Source of the DNA: Acidobacteriota bacterium
GTDB taxonomy: Bacteria; Acidobacteriota; Blastocatellia; Pyrinomonadales; Pyrinomonadaceae
Length of the DNA: 64,000 nucleotides
Direction: 5' to 3'
Assembly (NCBI GenBank): GCA_016703965.1
Contig: JADJBB010000021.1
Span: 1,736,001-1,800,000 of the forward strand
The notes under the pieces: model-generated
Database searches by the model: none
What the model was told of the DNA's origin: nothing
What the model saw: the letters and a program-made list of their open reading frames with translations, nothing else
Shown: positions 17,993 through 26,754 of the stretch, piece by piece
How positions within the stretch are numbered: position 1 is the stretch's first letter
Layout of the letters: every line of letters begins with the position of its first letter
Translations under genes and position numbers: made by a program

Positions 17993-18673
17993 GTGTATAA
18001 CGGGCCGACTGCGGCAACGCAGTTCTCGATCTCGGCTCCGCACATGATCACGTATGTCTTTACATACCATTGGAATGATGCACGCGGTGCCGCACGTCCT
18101 GGCACAATATCACTGCGGCGATCCGACGGAACGACGTATGGCCCATGGTCCACAACTGGAACACCGGGCCAGGGAGGCGTTCCAAATGCTAATTGGGAAG
18201 CTAATCCGAACGTTGTAATCCCGGCGGGAACTTATACCATCGTCGATTCCAGCCCGTCAACCTGGGCACAGAATAGCGAAAGCGGCGGCCGCGGACACGC
18301 GATCGTCAAAGGCTATCCAAGCGGCAGCACGCCGGTCGCAGATCCGGTCGTAAAGCCGACGCCGACGCCGATCAAACAGCCGGTAGCGAATGCCGGGAGG
18401 TATGTAACGGCAATTTTCGAAAATCGTTCGGGCGAAGCGGTTCATATTTTTGCGGAGGGGCTGAACTTTGGGCCGGAAAATAAACTGGCACCGGGTGAAA
18501 AGCGTGAAGTGCGTGTCCTTATGACCGCGGCGGGGCGGATCAAGTTCATTTGCGGCCGCAATGGCCAGGTCATATCGACAAAGACGTGGAATGGCGACCC
18601 CAGCGATCTCAACAGGTTCCCGAGGGTCATCTTTGACGGCTCGCAATTGATTATTATGACCGGGTTGCGGTGA
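17993..18673 (+). CDS. C-terminal part of the giant secreted protein, separated by the frame break
   Basis: The 226 residues read from a GTG at 17993, but the same frame is open upstream at least to 17866 and encodes LDLTPTPGAAPTPRPTPG, the family's linker type. So this is not a separate gene start. It holds a beta-sandwich region (YNGPTAATQFSISAPHMITY to GRGHAIVKGYP), another PTPTP linker and a final domain beginning RYVTAIFENRSGEAVHIFAE. No signal peptide or ribosome binding site precedes 17993. I read it as residues about 2210 onward of the gene at 11238. Confidence 0.7.
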   Translation: MYNGPTAATQFSISAPHMITYVFTYHWNDARGAARPGTISLRRSDGTTYGPWSTTGTPGQGGVPNANWEANPNVVIPAGTYTIVDSSPSTWAQNSESGGRGHAIVKGYPSGSTPVADPVVKPTPTPIKQPVANAGRYVTAIFENRSGEAVHIFAEGLNFGPENKLAPGEKREVRVLMTAAGRIKFICGRNGQVISTKTWNGDPSDLNRFPRVIFDGSQLIIMTGLR

Positions 18674-18688
18674 GCCTTGCTTAGACAA

Positions 18689-18714
18689 AAAACGCGCAAA
18701 AAGTAATGCGTTTT
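18689..18714 (+). terminator. Intercistronic hairpin between two operon genes
   Basis: AAAACGC (18689-18695) pairs with GCGTTTT (18708-18714), directly followed by the GAGGAG ribosome binding site of the gene at 18729. It could be a weak terminator or a stability hairpin; only four T close the stem. Confidence 0.4.
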
Positions 18715-18728
18715 GAGGAGTTTCTATC

Positions 18729-19989
18729 ATGCTAAAAAGAAATTTGTTATTAATGATCGTCCTCGCAATTACTGCATCTATGGTCTTTACAGGGAACTTT
18801 AGCGATGCCGGGGGGCGTGACCGGCGTGGATCGATCCACAGGACGGGAAAGAAAAAAAAGAGGGCCCCCCCCCCCCCAGGAGAAAAGGAGGGGGCGGGCC
18901 GCCGGGGGGGGGCGGGGGGAAAAGATTTTGGGGGGGGGGGGGGGGAAGGGGGGAGGGGCGAAAGAAGGGGGGGGGGGGGGGGGAGGGGGGAGGGGAAAGG
19001 GGAGGAGAGAAATTTCGTCTTATCCTTTTAACGTGCAGGCTCAGGGTTATTGGAAATATGATAGCGAGTCGTTCAGGCCGACAAATGAGTACTACGCGAC
19101 CGTCAAGCCTTTGCCAGGACACGTGTATGAGGTGAGGGTGGCCGGCGGGCTTCAAGGCGGCTCGATCGAGCAATTTTTCAAGACAGACAACGCCGACCGC
19201 GTGGTGCATCTCACGACCTCGACCCTCACCTTCGGAGCCAATACCGATCTGGTGACCCTGATCCCGCTTCAGAAGGTCGTGTTCCAGTTGGGTTTGGCGT
19301 TCAGCGCGAACGAAGCTGTCCGAGCAAACGGTCCCCAGTGGGGGTACGGAACTGGCAGCATCGCGATCGACAATGGCGAGTACATTGTCACGGTGGGCAC
19401 GCAGCCCGGTGCGGCAGCCAGCGGCAAGGGCGAAGGAACGATCCCGGTTGGCGGCCCAGGCTCGACAATGGTGATCCATGTCAGCAGCGGCCTTTCCCAA
19501 CTTGGAGCCATGCACACCACGCTGGATATCGTCTACGTTTGGGTCGCGGGCACGCCGCCAAAACCGAAACAGGGCTCGCCGAATCTGGCGTTGAATCGGC
19601 CGACAAAACAGAGCAGCACCTCACCGTGGTCAAAACCAAACGACGCCAATGGAGCAGTTGATGGCGTGAAGAACGGATCATACGGCTTTCATACCGAGAG
19701 CGAAAAAAATCCTTGGTGGCAGGTCGATCTAGGTGAGGTCAAGCAGCTCTCTGAGATACGCATCTTTAATCGGACCGATTGCTGCACCGAAAGAGCCCGG
19801 ACGATCGAGGTTTGGATTTCCAACGACGGGAACCGGTGGAAGCGGATCTTCGCCAACAACGGCACGATCTTTGGCCGATTCGCCGGTAAGCCTTTAAGCG
19901 TCAATATCTCAGGCGAGTCAGCTCGTTTCGTTCGGCTTCAATTGGCCGAAACGACCTGGTTCCATTTAGATGAGGTCGAAATTTATTAG
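18729..19989 (+). CDS. Secreted F5/8 type C (discoidin) domain protein, frame broken near its 5' end
   Basis: GAGGAG at 18715-18720 precedes the ATG. A clear signal peptide follows (LLLMIVLAITASMVFTG). After about 30 codons the frame enters a second G-rich island (18848-19011) and emerges in a different frame, which stays open to 19989. That part holds a beta-rich region (QGYWKYDSESFRPTNEYYAT) and a C-terminal discoidin domain: NLALNRPTKQSSTSPWSKP, NPWWQVDLGEVKQLSEIRIF, SARFVRLQLAETTWFHLDEV. F5/8C domains bind carbohydrates or lipids on surfaces. The gene is the second of the operon; because of the frame break the sequence as given would not make the full protein. Confidence 0.75.
18848..19011. 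other. G-rich low-complexity island, probable assembly artefact
   Basis: About 160 bases are nearly all G with A tracts and one C14-like run. It begins just after the signal peptide of the F5/8C gene and changes the reading frame. A one-base excess in the G run near 18810 may contribute, since frame 1 reads a natural-looking GGVTGVDRSTGRE there. Its likeness to 17598-17862, 1 kb away, suggests a common technical cause. Confidence 0.7.
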
Positions 19990-20043
19990 AGTAGCACCTC
20001 GATAGGACAGAATAGCGAAATCTTACATTCAGGAGGTGAAGAG

Positions 20044-21069
20044 ATGAACACCAGTTTGAAAAATATTATTAGAACGGCACTTCTGACCGGACTACTTTTT
20101 GTGAGTGTGAATGGTCAGACAAGTATCACGTGGGAAGGTAACGCGACGGCATTGCGGGAACGTAACAATCAGCAGTTCTCATTCGCCTGTCCGGCGGGTG
20201 GTACGCTGTCAGGAGCGATCTGGGGAACCGACCTTTACACCGACGATACGTCGATATGCACGGCGGCGGTGCATGCACGACGGATCACTCCTCAGGGTGG
20301 CGGGGTTGTTACGATTGAAATTCGTCCGGGATCGTCGAGTTATGCCGCATCGTCTCGCAACGGAGTTACCAGCCGAGCATATGGAGGATGGAGCGGAAGC
20401 TACGTGATCGTCGGCTCAACGACCCCGCCGATCGAATCCACCGCCCAGAAGATCGATTGGGGAACAACGGCAACTGGCCTTCGCGGTCAGAACAGTCAGC
20501 GGTACGCGTTTCAATGTCCGGCCGGCGGTACGCTTTCCGGGTCGATCTGGGGAACGGACCTTTACACAGATGACTCGTCGATATGCACGGCCGCGGTACA
20601 CGCCGGGTACCTCGATCCGAGGGCAGGCGGTATTATCACGATCGAAATTCGCCCTGGGGCTGCCAGTTACGCCGCCTCAGCCAGGAACGGTGTTACAACT
20701 AAAGCTTACGGCCGTTGGAGCGGCAGTTTTGCGGTCGTAAACGTGAAAGAGCCGACGGTCGACCCGAACGCCAAGACCATAGGATGGGCAACTACTGCGA
20801 CCGATCTCAGGGGCCGCAATGGTCAGCAATTCAAATTCTTCTGCCCGCCGGGCGGCTCAGCGTCAGGTGCTATTTGGGGAACCGATATCTACACGGATGA
20901 TTCGCCGATCTGCACCGCGGCAGTTCATCGCGGCTTGATCACTACTATTTCCGGCGGCAGCGTCACCCTCGAGGTTCGTCCAGGAGCTGGCGGATATTCG
21001 GCATCGACGCGGAACGGCGTTACTAGCCGAGCATACGGCGGATGGTCGGGCAGTTTTACAGTTTTTTAG
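20044..21069 (+). CDS. Secreted protein of three tandem LCCL domains
   Basis: AGGAGGTGA at 20031-20039 is a near-ideal ribosome binding site for this 341-residue protein. A signal peptide (residues 1-25) is followed by three 96-residue repeats at 28-123, 137-232 and 246-341, separated by two 13-residue linkers and nothing else. Each repeat has the LCCL signature: WGTDLYTDDSSICTAAVHAG, a GG-(I/V) strand, YAASARNGVTTKAYGRWSGS. Each has two cysteines (first pair C49 and C72), fewer than the four of animal LCCL domains. LCCL domains occur in animal extracellular proteins such as cochlin and Limulus factor C. It is probably secreted and adhesive; the target is unknown. Confidence 0.9.
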   Translation: MNTSLKNIIRTALLTGLLFVSVNGQTSITWEGNATALRERNNQQFSFACPAGGTLSGAIWGTDLYTDDTSICTAAVHARRITPQGGGVVTIEIRPGSSSYAASSRNGVTSRAYGGWSGSYVIVGSTTPPIESTAQKIDWGTTATGLRGQNSQRYAFQCPAGGTLSGSIWGTDLYTDDSSICTAAVHAGYLDPRAGGIITIEIRPGAASYAASARNGVTTKAYGRWSGSFAVVNVKEPTVDPNAKTIGWATTATDLRGRNGQQFKFFCPPGGSASGAIWGTDIYTDDSPICTAAVHRGLITTISGGSVTLEVRPGAGGYSASTRNGVTSRAYGGWSGSFTVF

Positions 21070-21090
21070 GCTTTATCGGAGGATACTGAT

Positions 21091-21522
21091 ATGAAAAGAT
21101 CCATTATTTTAGTTGCTCTATTTATTGGCTTGACAGTCTCAGCCTATGCTCAATCTGGTGTGATCTCGGGCAAGCTGGTATATCCCGGCGACGGCATACC
21201 GCGAGATATGGTTTTATGCCTCAAGGTAACAACTCTATACGCGGAGCCGGTTTATTGCTCAAACAACAAGGCAGCAGTACTCCGCGAGGCAAAGATCAGT
21301 TTCAAGATGAACTTTCGGGCCGCGACATACGAGATCGCCGCGCCGTCAGGAACATATTTACTTTACGGAATGACGAGCGAAGTGCCGGGTCACAAGGCGT
21401 ATTACAACGAATTTGTGAGGTGTGGTATGAGTGTCGATTGCCACTCCAAAAAGCCGATCCCCGTAAAGGTCAAGCCTGGCCAGAAAGTTAAGGGAATAGG
21501 GGTTGGCGACTTTTGGGAATAA
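21091..21522 (+). CDS. Small secreted Cys-containing protein
   Basis: The 143-residue protein starts after GGAGGA and has a signal peptide (MKRSIILVALFIGLTVSAYA) ending near residue 21. The mature part (GVISGKLVYPGDGIPRDMVL ... GTYLLYGMTSEVPGHKAYYN) resembles a carboxypeptidase-regulatory-like beta-sandwich, with four cysteines that could form two disulfides. I do not assign a family firmly. It is the last gene of the operon begun at 11238 and is followed by a strong terminator. Confidence 0.7.
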   Translation: MKRSIILVALFIGLTVSAYAQSGVISGKLVYPGDGIPRDMVLCLKVTTLYAEPVYCSNNKAAVLREAKISFKMNFRAATYEIAAPSGTYLLYGMTSEVPGHKAYYNEFVRCGMSVDCHSKKPIPVKVKPGQKVKGIGVGDFWE

Positions 21523-21547
21523 CGCTCGCCGCTAGTAACAAAATTGG

Positions 21548-21585
21548 AACCTCGATCATGTTGAGATGGTCGAGGTTCTTTTTCT
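21548..21585 (+). terminator. Intrinsic terminator ending the secreted-protein operon
   Basis: AACCTCGATCAT (21548-21559) pairs with ATGGTCGAGGTT (21566-21577) with one mismatch, followed by a T-rich tail (CTTTTT). It lies 26 bases after the stop of the 143-residue protein and just before the convergent SH3b gene. Confidence 0.85.
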
Positions 21586-21634
21586 GTTCAAGATCCGAAG
21601 CGGAACTCGAAGCGCGGCCCGAGTTCTGAATCAA

Positions 21635-22120
21635 TTAATAGACAAGCCAGGCGTCAAAAGCCCAGCCGGTGTTTCCCGCATAGCTGACGCGGCACCATCG
21701 ACCGGTGTGTCCACCAATATTCTGGGAAAATCCCTGACAGCTCAGAACCCGCACGCTCGCTCCGTGAGGAATCTGCATAACGCGATAGCCACCGTTTGAG
21801 CTCGGATCGCTCCGGAGAGCAAGGAAGCCATCGCCCGGTGAATTTACCCAAGCGTTTGTGCCCCCTGATCGAATTACAGGCGGTGGTGAAGACTTGCTCT
21901 GTTTTTGCTGGGCATCGATCTTCTTTTCAAGCTCGGATAGCTTTTCAAGCAGCTTTGCGTTTTCAGCATCCGGCGTTGCGGACTGGGCCGCCGGAGGAGT
22001 CGGCGATGCGGGCGGCGGCATTGTCTGTTGGGTCTGGAACACCGGCAGCCCGTTGCACGCGAGACCGGCCCCAAGCAGCAGCCCTAACGCGATCGTCAGG
22101 TCAACATGGTCTCTTTTCAT
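21635..22120 (-). CDS. SH3b-domain lipoprotein
   Basis: The ATG at 22120 follows GGAGGTTATT, fixing the start. The 161-residue protein has a lipoprotein signal (LTIALGLLLGAGLAC), a Pro-rich linker, a short coiled coil (ENAKLLEKLSELEKKIDAQQ) and a C-terminal bacterial SH3 domain (GDGFLALRSDPSSNGGYRVM, then GRWCRVSYAGNTGWAFDAWL). SH3b domains often bind peptidoglycan or peptides at the envelope. It is convergent with the secreted-protein operon and divergent from the PAN-domain gene. Confidence 0.8.
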   Translation of the reverse strand: MKRDHVDLTIALGLLLGAGLACNGLPVFQTQQTMPPPASPTPPAAQSATPDAENAKLLEKLSELEKKIDAQQKQSKSSPPPVIRSGGTNAWVNSPGDGFLALRSDPSSNGGYRVMQIPHGASVRVLSCQGFSQNIGGHTGRWCRVSYAGNTGWAFDAWLVY

Positions 22121-22282
22121 AATAACCTCCCTGAGTAATTGCCAGACAGGCTGACAGTTTGAAATTTCTAACAGGCCATTGTGTGACATCTACTCAACAA
22201 ATCAGGCGCAATCGCCGTGCCATTTTGAACACGAACAGTAGGCCGATTTGGGCGGCATGATGCGTTTTTTAGAAGGTGCATA

Positions 22283-22435
22283 ATGACCGAGCGTGGAGAA
22301 ATTCATATAGCGTCGAAGTTTGTCGCGCCTCCGTCCCCCGAGCGTTCGTTTTTGGGCCTCGAGAGTCCAATATTGCTTGGTAACATTCCTTTGTGTTACG
22401 GCATAGCTATTGCCATTTTCTGTATTGAGAAATAG
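22283..22435 (+). CDS. Possible 50-residue small ORF in the 22121-22501 intergenic region
   Basis: An ATG at 22283 preceded by AAGG encodes 50 residues ending in a hydrophobic stretch (YGIAIAIFCIEK). The 380-base gap between the divergent SH3b and PAN genes holds no other ORF and must contain their promoters. No homologue is recognised and the ORF may be chance. Confidence 0.2.
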   Translation: MTERGEIHIASKFVAPPSPERSFLGLESPILLGNIPLCYGIAIAIFCIEK

Positions 22436-22501
22436 CTTTTCTTCTACATTGAAAGAGGATCTGGTGTGTCTGGTAATGGCACGGAATACGAGGAGGTAAC
22501 A

Positions 22502-23674
22502 ATGTTCAAAAAGCTTATATGTGTCCTATCGATCGTTATTGCTGCGGTTTCAGCTGGGCTGGCCCAGGAAGGTTTCAAGCCGCGTGACGCCGACGAGGCC
22601 GAGGGGTGGCAAATTTACAATCAGTACAAAGCAAGCCGTGCCGCGGAGGCCATGGCTACAAGGCAGATCAAGCAGGCGATCGGCGACGTAGGTACTACCT
22701 CGTTGAGTTCGATCGGGCTCTTGGGTTCCGACCCGAGCGATCGGGAGCGGCTGAATGAGCTGAGACAAAAAGTTGATGCAGAGCGGCAAAAGCAAGCTCA
22801 GCTATTGGCGAAATGGGGCGACAAATTCTATTGGCGTTACGGCGACCTGGCATGGGCCGAGGACAAGATAAAAGACCCAGGAACAAAGCGCGAGATGGAC
22901 CGGATAGAATTCGCTCTCACATATTTTCCTTTCAATCCCAAAAAAAATAATCCGTCACCCGCTCCCGAAGCCGGCTCGACCAGCCTGACGCTGCAGTCCC
23001 CTGGCTATTGGGGAGTTCTTAGCTACACGATATCGGGAGCGAAGCTTGAACCGCCTAGCGGCGGTGATAGCGGAAAGGTTGCCGGACGCCAGTACAAAGG
23101 CTTGCTCTCTGGAACTATCCTTACCGTTTCCGGAACTGCAACCAGTTCGAATCCGTCGAGCGGGCCGGGTTCGTTGGACTATTACGAACTCAGAGTTTCG
23201 GTTGCAGCGGGCAAGGAGCACAAGGAGTACAACTACATAGCTCCGAATGGCGAGAGGCTAAGTAAATCATTCTCTCTATCTGTCCCCGTCGCTCCGGGAT
23301 CATCAGGAAGTTTTGCCATCAGTCTATTGGAACAGAACGCGAATTATGGGCCACACGGCTGGGTGGTCGGTGGTAGCCTTGCAGGATCCCCGACGTTAAT
23401 TCCCGTGACCGCCCCGGCCGGTGGTCGCGCAGCAACGGCAAACAACCTAAGCGTGGAATACGACACCGACCGGCCGGGCGGCGACTACCGTAATTTTGAT
23501 CTGCCAGAGGCTAATTTTGAATTGTGCCGAAATGCCTGCGCGGCGGATCCGAATTGCAAAGCCTACACTTATGTAAAACCCGGCGTTCAGGGCATAAGGT
23601 CGAGGTGCTGGTTGAAATCAAGCGTATCCGGCAGCGGGAAGAGCACTTCGTGCATTTCCGGGATAAAACCTTGA
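22502..23674 (+). CDS. Secreted PAN/Apple-domain protein
   Basis: GAGGAGGT precedes the ATG at 22502. The 390-residue protein has a signal peptide (LICVLSIVIAAVSAGLAQ), a helical N-terminal region (about residues 20-150, with RERLNELRQKVDAERQKQAQ), a beta-rich middle and a C-terminal PAN_4 domain. That domain reads YDTDRPGGDYRNFDLPEANF, CRNACAADPNCKAYTYVKPG and RCWLKSSV, with the expected cysteines. PAN/Apple domains mediate protein or carbohydrate binding outside the cell. Its domain type fits the adhesive proteins of the nearby operon. Confidence 0.82.
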   Translation: MFKKLICVLSIVIAAVSAGLAQEGFKPRDADEAEGWQIYNQYKASRAAEAMATRQIKQAIGDVGTTSLSSIGLLGSDPSDRERLNELRQKVDAERQKQAQLLAKWGDKFYWRYGDLAWAEDKIKDPGTKREMDRIEFALTYFPFNPKKNNPSPAPEAGSTSLTLQSPGYWGVLSYTISGAKLEPPSGGDSGKVAGRQYKGLLSGTILTVSGTATSSNPSSGPGSLDYYELRVSVAAGKEHKEYNYIAPNGERLSKSFSLSVPVAPGSSGSFAISLLEQNANYGPHGWVVGGSLAGSPTLIPVTAPAGGRAATANNLSVEYDTDRPGGDYRNFDLPEANFELCRNACAADPNCKAYTYVKPGVQGIRSRCWLKSSVSGSGKSTSCISGIKP

Positions 23675-23682
23675 TAGACCTT

Positions 23683-26418
23683 TTACTTTGCATTCATCCA
23701 ATCGTCGCCGACCCCGATCTCCACGGTGAGCGGGACATCGAGGGTTGCTGCCGCTTCCATCTCGCGTTTTATGAGCGCGGAGGCGGTGGCAACTTCAGCT
23801 TCGGGAGCTTCGAATAGAAGTTCATCGTGCACTTGCATGATCATCTTTGTTTCGAGCTTTTCCTGTTTCAGAGCGTTGGCGACGCGGATCATAGCGATCT
23901 TTACAATATCGCTGGCCGTACCTTGGATCGGCATATTGATTGCTTCGCGTTCGGCCCGTGATCGGACAGCGAAGTTGCGGTCGTTGATCGACGGGAAGTA
24001 GCGGCGGCGGCCGAAGAGGGAAGCGATGTAGCCCTGTTTCCTTGCCTGTTCGGGCGTACGGTCCATGTATTCGCGGATACCTTTGTAGGTTTCAAAATAG
24101 TCCGCGATCACCTGCTTTGCCTCGGCCCGGCTGATCCCGACTCGCTGTGAGAGCCCGAATGCCTCGACAGCGTACGCTATGCCAAAATTGACGATCTTGG
24201 CCAGGCGGCGTTTTTCTTTGAGGTCTTTTTCGTCCGTCGCACCAAAAACAAGCCGGGCGGTTTGCGAGTGGATGTCCTCGTTATTTTTGTACGCCTCGAG
24301 CATTCGCGGATCCTGCGTGATGTGGGCGAGGATACGGAGCTCGAGCTGAGAATAATCGGCTGAGATCAGCTTGCTGCCTTTTTCGGGGATAAAAGCTTTG
24401 CGGATACGCTGGCCGAGTTCGGTGCGGACGGGAATATTCTGTAGATTTGGCTCAGTCGAACTTAACCGTCCCGTCGCGGCGACGGCTTGATTCAAAGCTC
24501 CGTGAATACGGCCATCTGCGGCGATCATCTTCGGCAAAGCATCGGCGTAGGTTGCCCGGAGCTTGTCGAGTTCGCGGTAATCAATTATGTGCTGAGCAAT
24601 GTCGTACGTTTGAGCGAGTTCGACGAGGACGTCGTGGCTTGTTGAAACTTGGCCGGTCGCGGTTTTGCGGCCAGTTTCGATATTGAGTTCGCCAAATATT
24701 TCACCCACCTGTTTTGGCGAACCAATGTTGAATTCGCGTCCGGCGATAGCGTAGATCTTACTTTCGAGCCCGGCGAGTTCTTTGGTAATAAACTCCGAGA
24801 ATACCTTGAGGCTCTCGCCATCGACCTTCATACCGATGAGTTCAATGTCTGCGAGGATCGGGATCAGCGGGAGCTCGATCTCGGTGTACATTTTTTCGAG
24901 CTCATTTTCACGGAGCTTCTGGCGAAGAACCGGGGCGAGTCGTGCTGCAAGATCGGCCTTTTCGGCGATGCGAAAGGCAGCCTCATCAAAACTGCCGGGA
25001 ACGGTGTGTGCCATATCCACATCGAGATAGGCCTGAGCAAGAAAATCGATCGGGTAGCTTGCTCGCGTCGATTCCAGTAGGTAGGCGGCAACGAGAATGT
25101 CCTCGCGAACGGGCTCGGGCCGGATACCAAGAGCTAGAAGCGGACCGAGATTTTTCTTTTCGTCGTACGCGACTTTGTCCATGAAGACATTGGTCAGAAT
25201 GTCTTTGAGCGGCCGCTGCACGGCCTCAATTCCGCCTTCAAAATTCACAATATCTACGTAATACGCCTCGCCGTTTCCCAGGCCGATGCCAATGCCGAGC
25301 GGCGGCTGCTTGCCGAAGCAGCTTGCTTTTTCGTTGGTACTCGGATCGTTGACGAAGTAGCTCCACTGCTCGACCTCGAACAGGCGGCGGATCATTTTAT
25401 CAACGTTTTCGCTGGTTTTGACGACGGTATAGTTTGTCTCCACGACCTGCCCGGCTGGCGGTAAACTGTCGAACAGTCCGCCGCCTCCACTTGGAGCGGC
25501 CGTTGGCTGAGTTGGACCAGAGCCTGCAAACTCGTTCGTTAGGGATTTGAATTCGAGTTCGCGGAAAAGTTCATATGCTTTCGCTCGATCGGGCTCAGAA
25601 TGTTTAAGGGCGTCGAGATCGAGCGTGACCGGAACGGAAGTGTGGATCGTTGCGAGTTCGAGCGATTGTTTAATGATGTCCTGATTGTTCAGCAGGCTTT
25701 CGCGTTGGGTTTTGTGCGTGATCTCCGCCGCGTGTTCCATCGCACCCAGAGCCGAGCCCCATTCGAGGACGAGCTTCAAAGCACCAACCGCTCCGATGCC
25801 CGGAGCACCGGGAATGTTATCTACCGAATCCCCCATCAGCCCCAGCAGGTCAATGATCTTATCGGGCGGCACGCCGAACTTGTTTCTTACCCAGGCCTCG
25901 TCGCACCATTCGATGGGAGCAACCGGAACCTTACGCCTAATACTGTTGGAATTCTGCCTCATCGCGATGATGTAAGGATCGACGACGAGCTGGCAAAGAT
26001 CTTTGTCATTAGAAACGATCACGGTCTGCATTTCTTTTGCTTTGATCTGCTGCGCGAGCGTTCCGATAACGTCGTCCGCCTCGAAGCCGTCGGATTTTAC
26101 GATGGGGATACCGAAAGCCTCGCAAACGCGGATGATATATGGAATTTGCGACGCAAGATCATCTGGCATCGCCTGCCGGTTCGCTTTGTACTCGGCATAC
26201 GATTCATGGCGGAATGTTGGCACATCAGTATCAAAAACCGCTCCTATGTATTCCGGTTTCTCGTCATTGATCAGCTTGCGGAGCATGTTCGTAAATACAA
26301 AAACCGCCTGCGTGACCTGGCCTCGGCTATTACGCAGCGGCTCCTGCTTCATGCCCATCGGGGCAAAGAATGCGCGGTAGATATGCGACATCGCGTCGAT
26401 GAGGAAAACTCGTTTCAT
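23683..26418 (-). CDS. polA: DNA polymerase I
   Basis: The 911-residue protein has an N-terminal 5'-3' exonuclease (DAMSHIYRAFFAP; DDVIGTLAQQ; LMGDSVDNIPGAPGIG) and a C-terminal family A polymerase domain (RKAFIPEKGSKLISADYSQL, LAKIVNFGIAYAVEAFGLSQ, MIMQVHDELLFEAP). In the middle, the proofreading-domain motif that would be DTET-like reads SYFVNDPS, so 3'-5' exonuclease activity is probably lost, as in Taq polymerase. The enzyme replaces RNA primers and fills repair gaps. It is convergent with the PAN gene, with only eight bases between the stops. Confidence 0.95.
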   Translation of the reverse strand: MKRVFLIDAMSHIYRAFFAPMGMKQEPLRNSRGQVTQAVFVFTNMLRKLINDEKPEYIGAVFDTDVPTFRHESYAEYKANRQAMPDDLASQIPYIIRVCEAFGIPIVKSDGFEADDVIGTLAQQIKAKEMQTVIVSNDKDLCQLVVDPYIIAMRQNSNSIRRKVPVAPIEWCDEAWVRNKFGVPPDKIIDLLGLMGDSVDNIPGAPGIGAVGALKLVLEWGSALGAMEHAAEITHKTQRESLLNNQDIIKQSLELATIHTSVPVTLDLDALKHSEPDRAKAYELFRELEFKSLTNEFAGSGPTQPTAAPSGGGGLFDSLPPAGQVVETNYTVVKTSENVDKMIRRLFEVEQWSYFVNDPSTNEKASCFGKQPPLGIGIGLGNGEAYYVDIVNFEGGIEAVQRPLKDILTNVFMDKVAYDEKKNLGPLLALGIRPEPVREDILVAAYLLESTRASYPIDFLAQAYLDVDMAHTVPGSFDEAAFRIAEKADLAARLAPVLRQKLRENELEKMYTEIELPLIPILADIELIGMKVDGESLKVFSEFITKELAGLESKIYAIAGREFNIGSPKQVGEIFGELNIETGRKTATGQVSTSHDVLVELAQTYDIAQHIIDYRELDKLRATYADALPKMIAADGRIHGALNQAVAATGRLSSTEPNLQNIPVRTELGQRIRKAFIPEKGSKLISADYSQLELRILAHITQDPRMLEAYKNNEDIHSQTARLVFGATDEKDLKEKRRLAKIVNFGIAYAVEAFGLSQRVGISRAEAKQVIADYFETYKGIREYMDRTPEQARKQGYIASLFGRRRYFPSINDRNFAVRSRAEREAINMPIQGTASDIVKIAMIRVANALKQEKLETKMIMQVHDELLFEAPEAEVATASALIKREMEAAATLDVPLTVEIGVGDDWMNAK

Positions 26419-26442
26419 TTAGAGAGATTCTATCACGCAGTA

Positions 26443-26751
26443 TTAATTAATGCCCTCGACGGTAAATCGCAATCCGAGAGCTCCAACCAACTGAACGATG
26501 GTTTCGAAACGCGGTTTTGAAGCCTTATCTTCGGCGAGTATTTTGTAAAGCGATTTTTGACTGAGTCCGGCATCTCTTGCTAAAGATTCGAATCCGCGAG
26601 CCTGAGCTATCTCGCGAATGGCCGCAACAATTGCTTCAGGCATATCGGAGTTCTCCTCAAATGAGGCTTTAAGGTAATCGCGTTGATTTTCAGGGCTTTT
26701 TCTAAGCCACTCGATCAATCCCTGTTCGTGAGAACGGCTGTTTTTAAGCAT
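26443..26751 (-). CDS. HigA-like antitoxin (XRE-type HTH)
   Basis: The 102-residue protein has a C-terminal helix-turn-helix (ARGFESLARDAGLSQKSLYK, residues about 51-70) as in the addiction-module antidotes paired with HI1419-type toxins. Antitoxins of this class bind the toxin and repress their own operon. Its ATG overlaps the toxin's ancestral stop codon (ATGCTTAA), as is usual for coupled toxin-antitoxin genes, but see the toxin frameshift. Confidence 0.82.
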   Translation of the reverse strand: MLKNSRSHEQGLIEWLRKSPENQRDYLKASFEENSDMPEAIVAAIREIAQARGFESLARDAGLSQKSLYKILAEDKASKPRFETIVQLVGALGLRFTVEGIN

Positions 26752-26754
26752 TGT

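Noticed and set aside
17332..18070. Long overlapping ORFs on both strands across the G/C-rich island
   Set aside because: They consist of Gly, Pro and Arg runs produced by homopolymer G/C and end at its borders. They are artefacts of composition, not genes.
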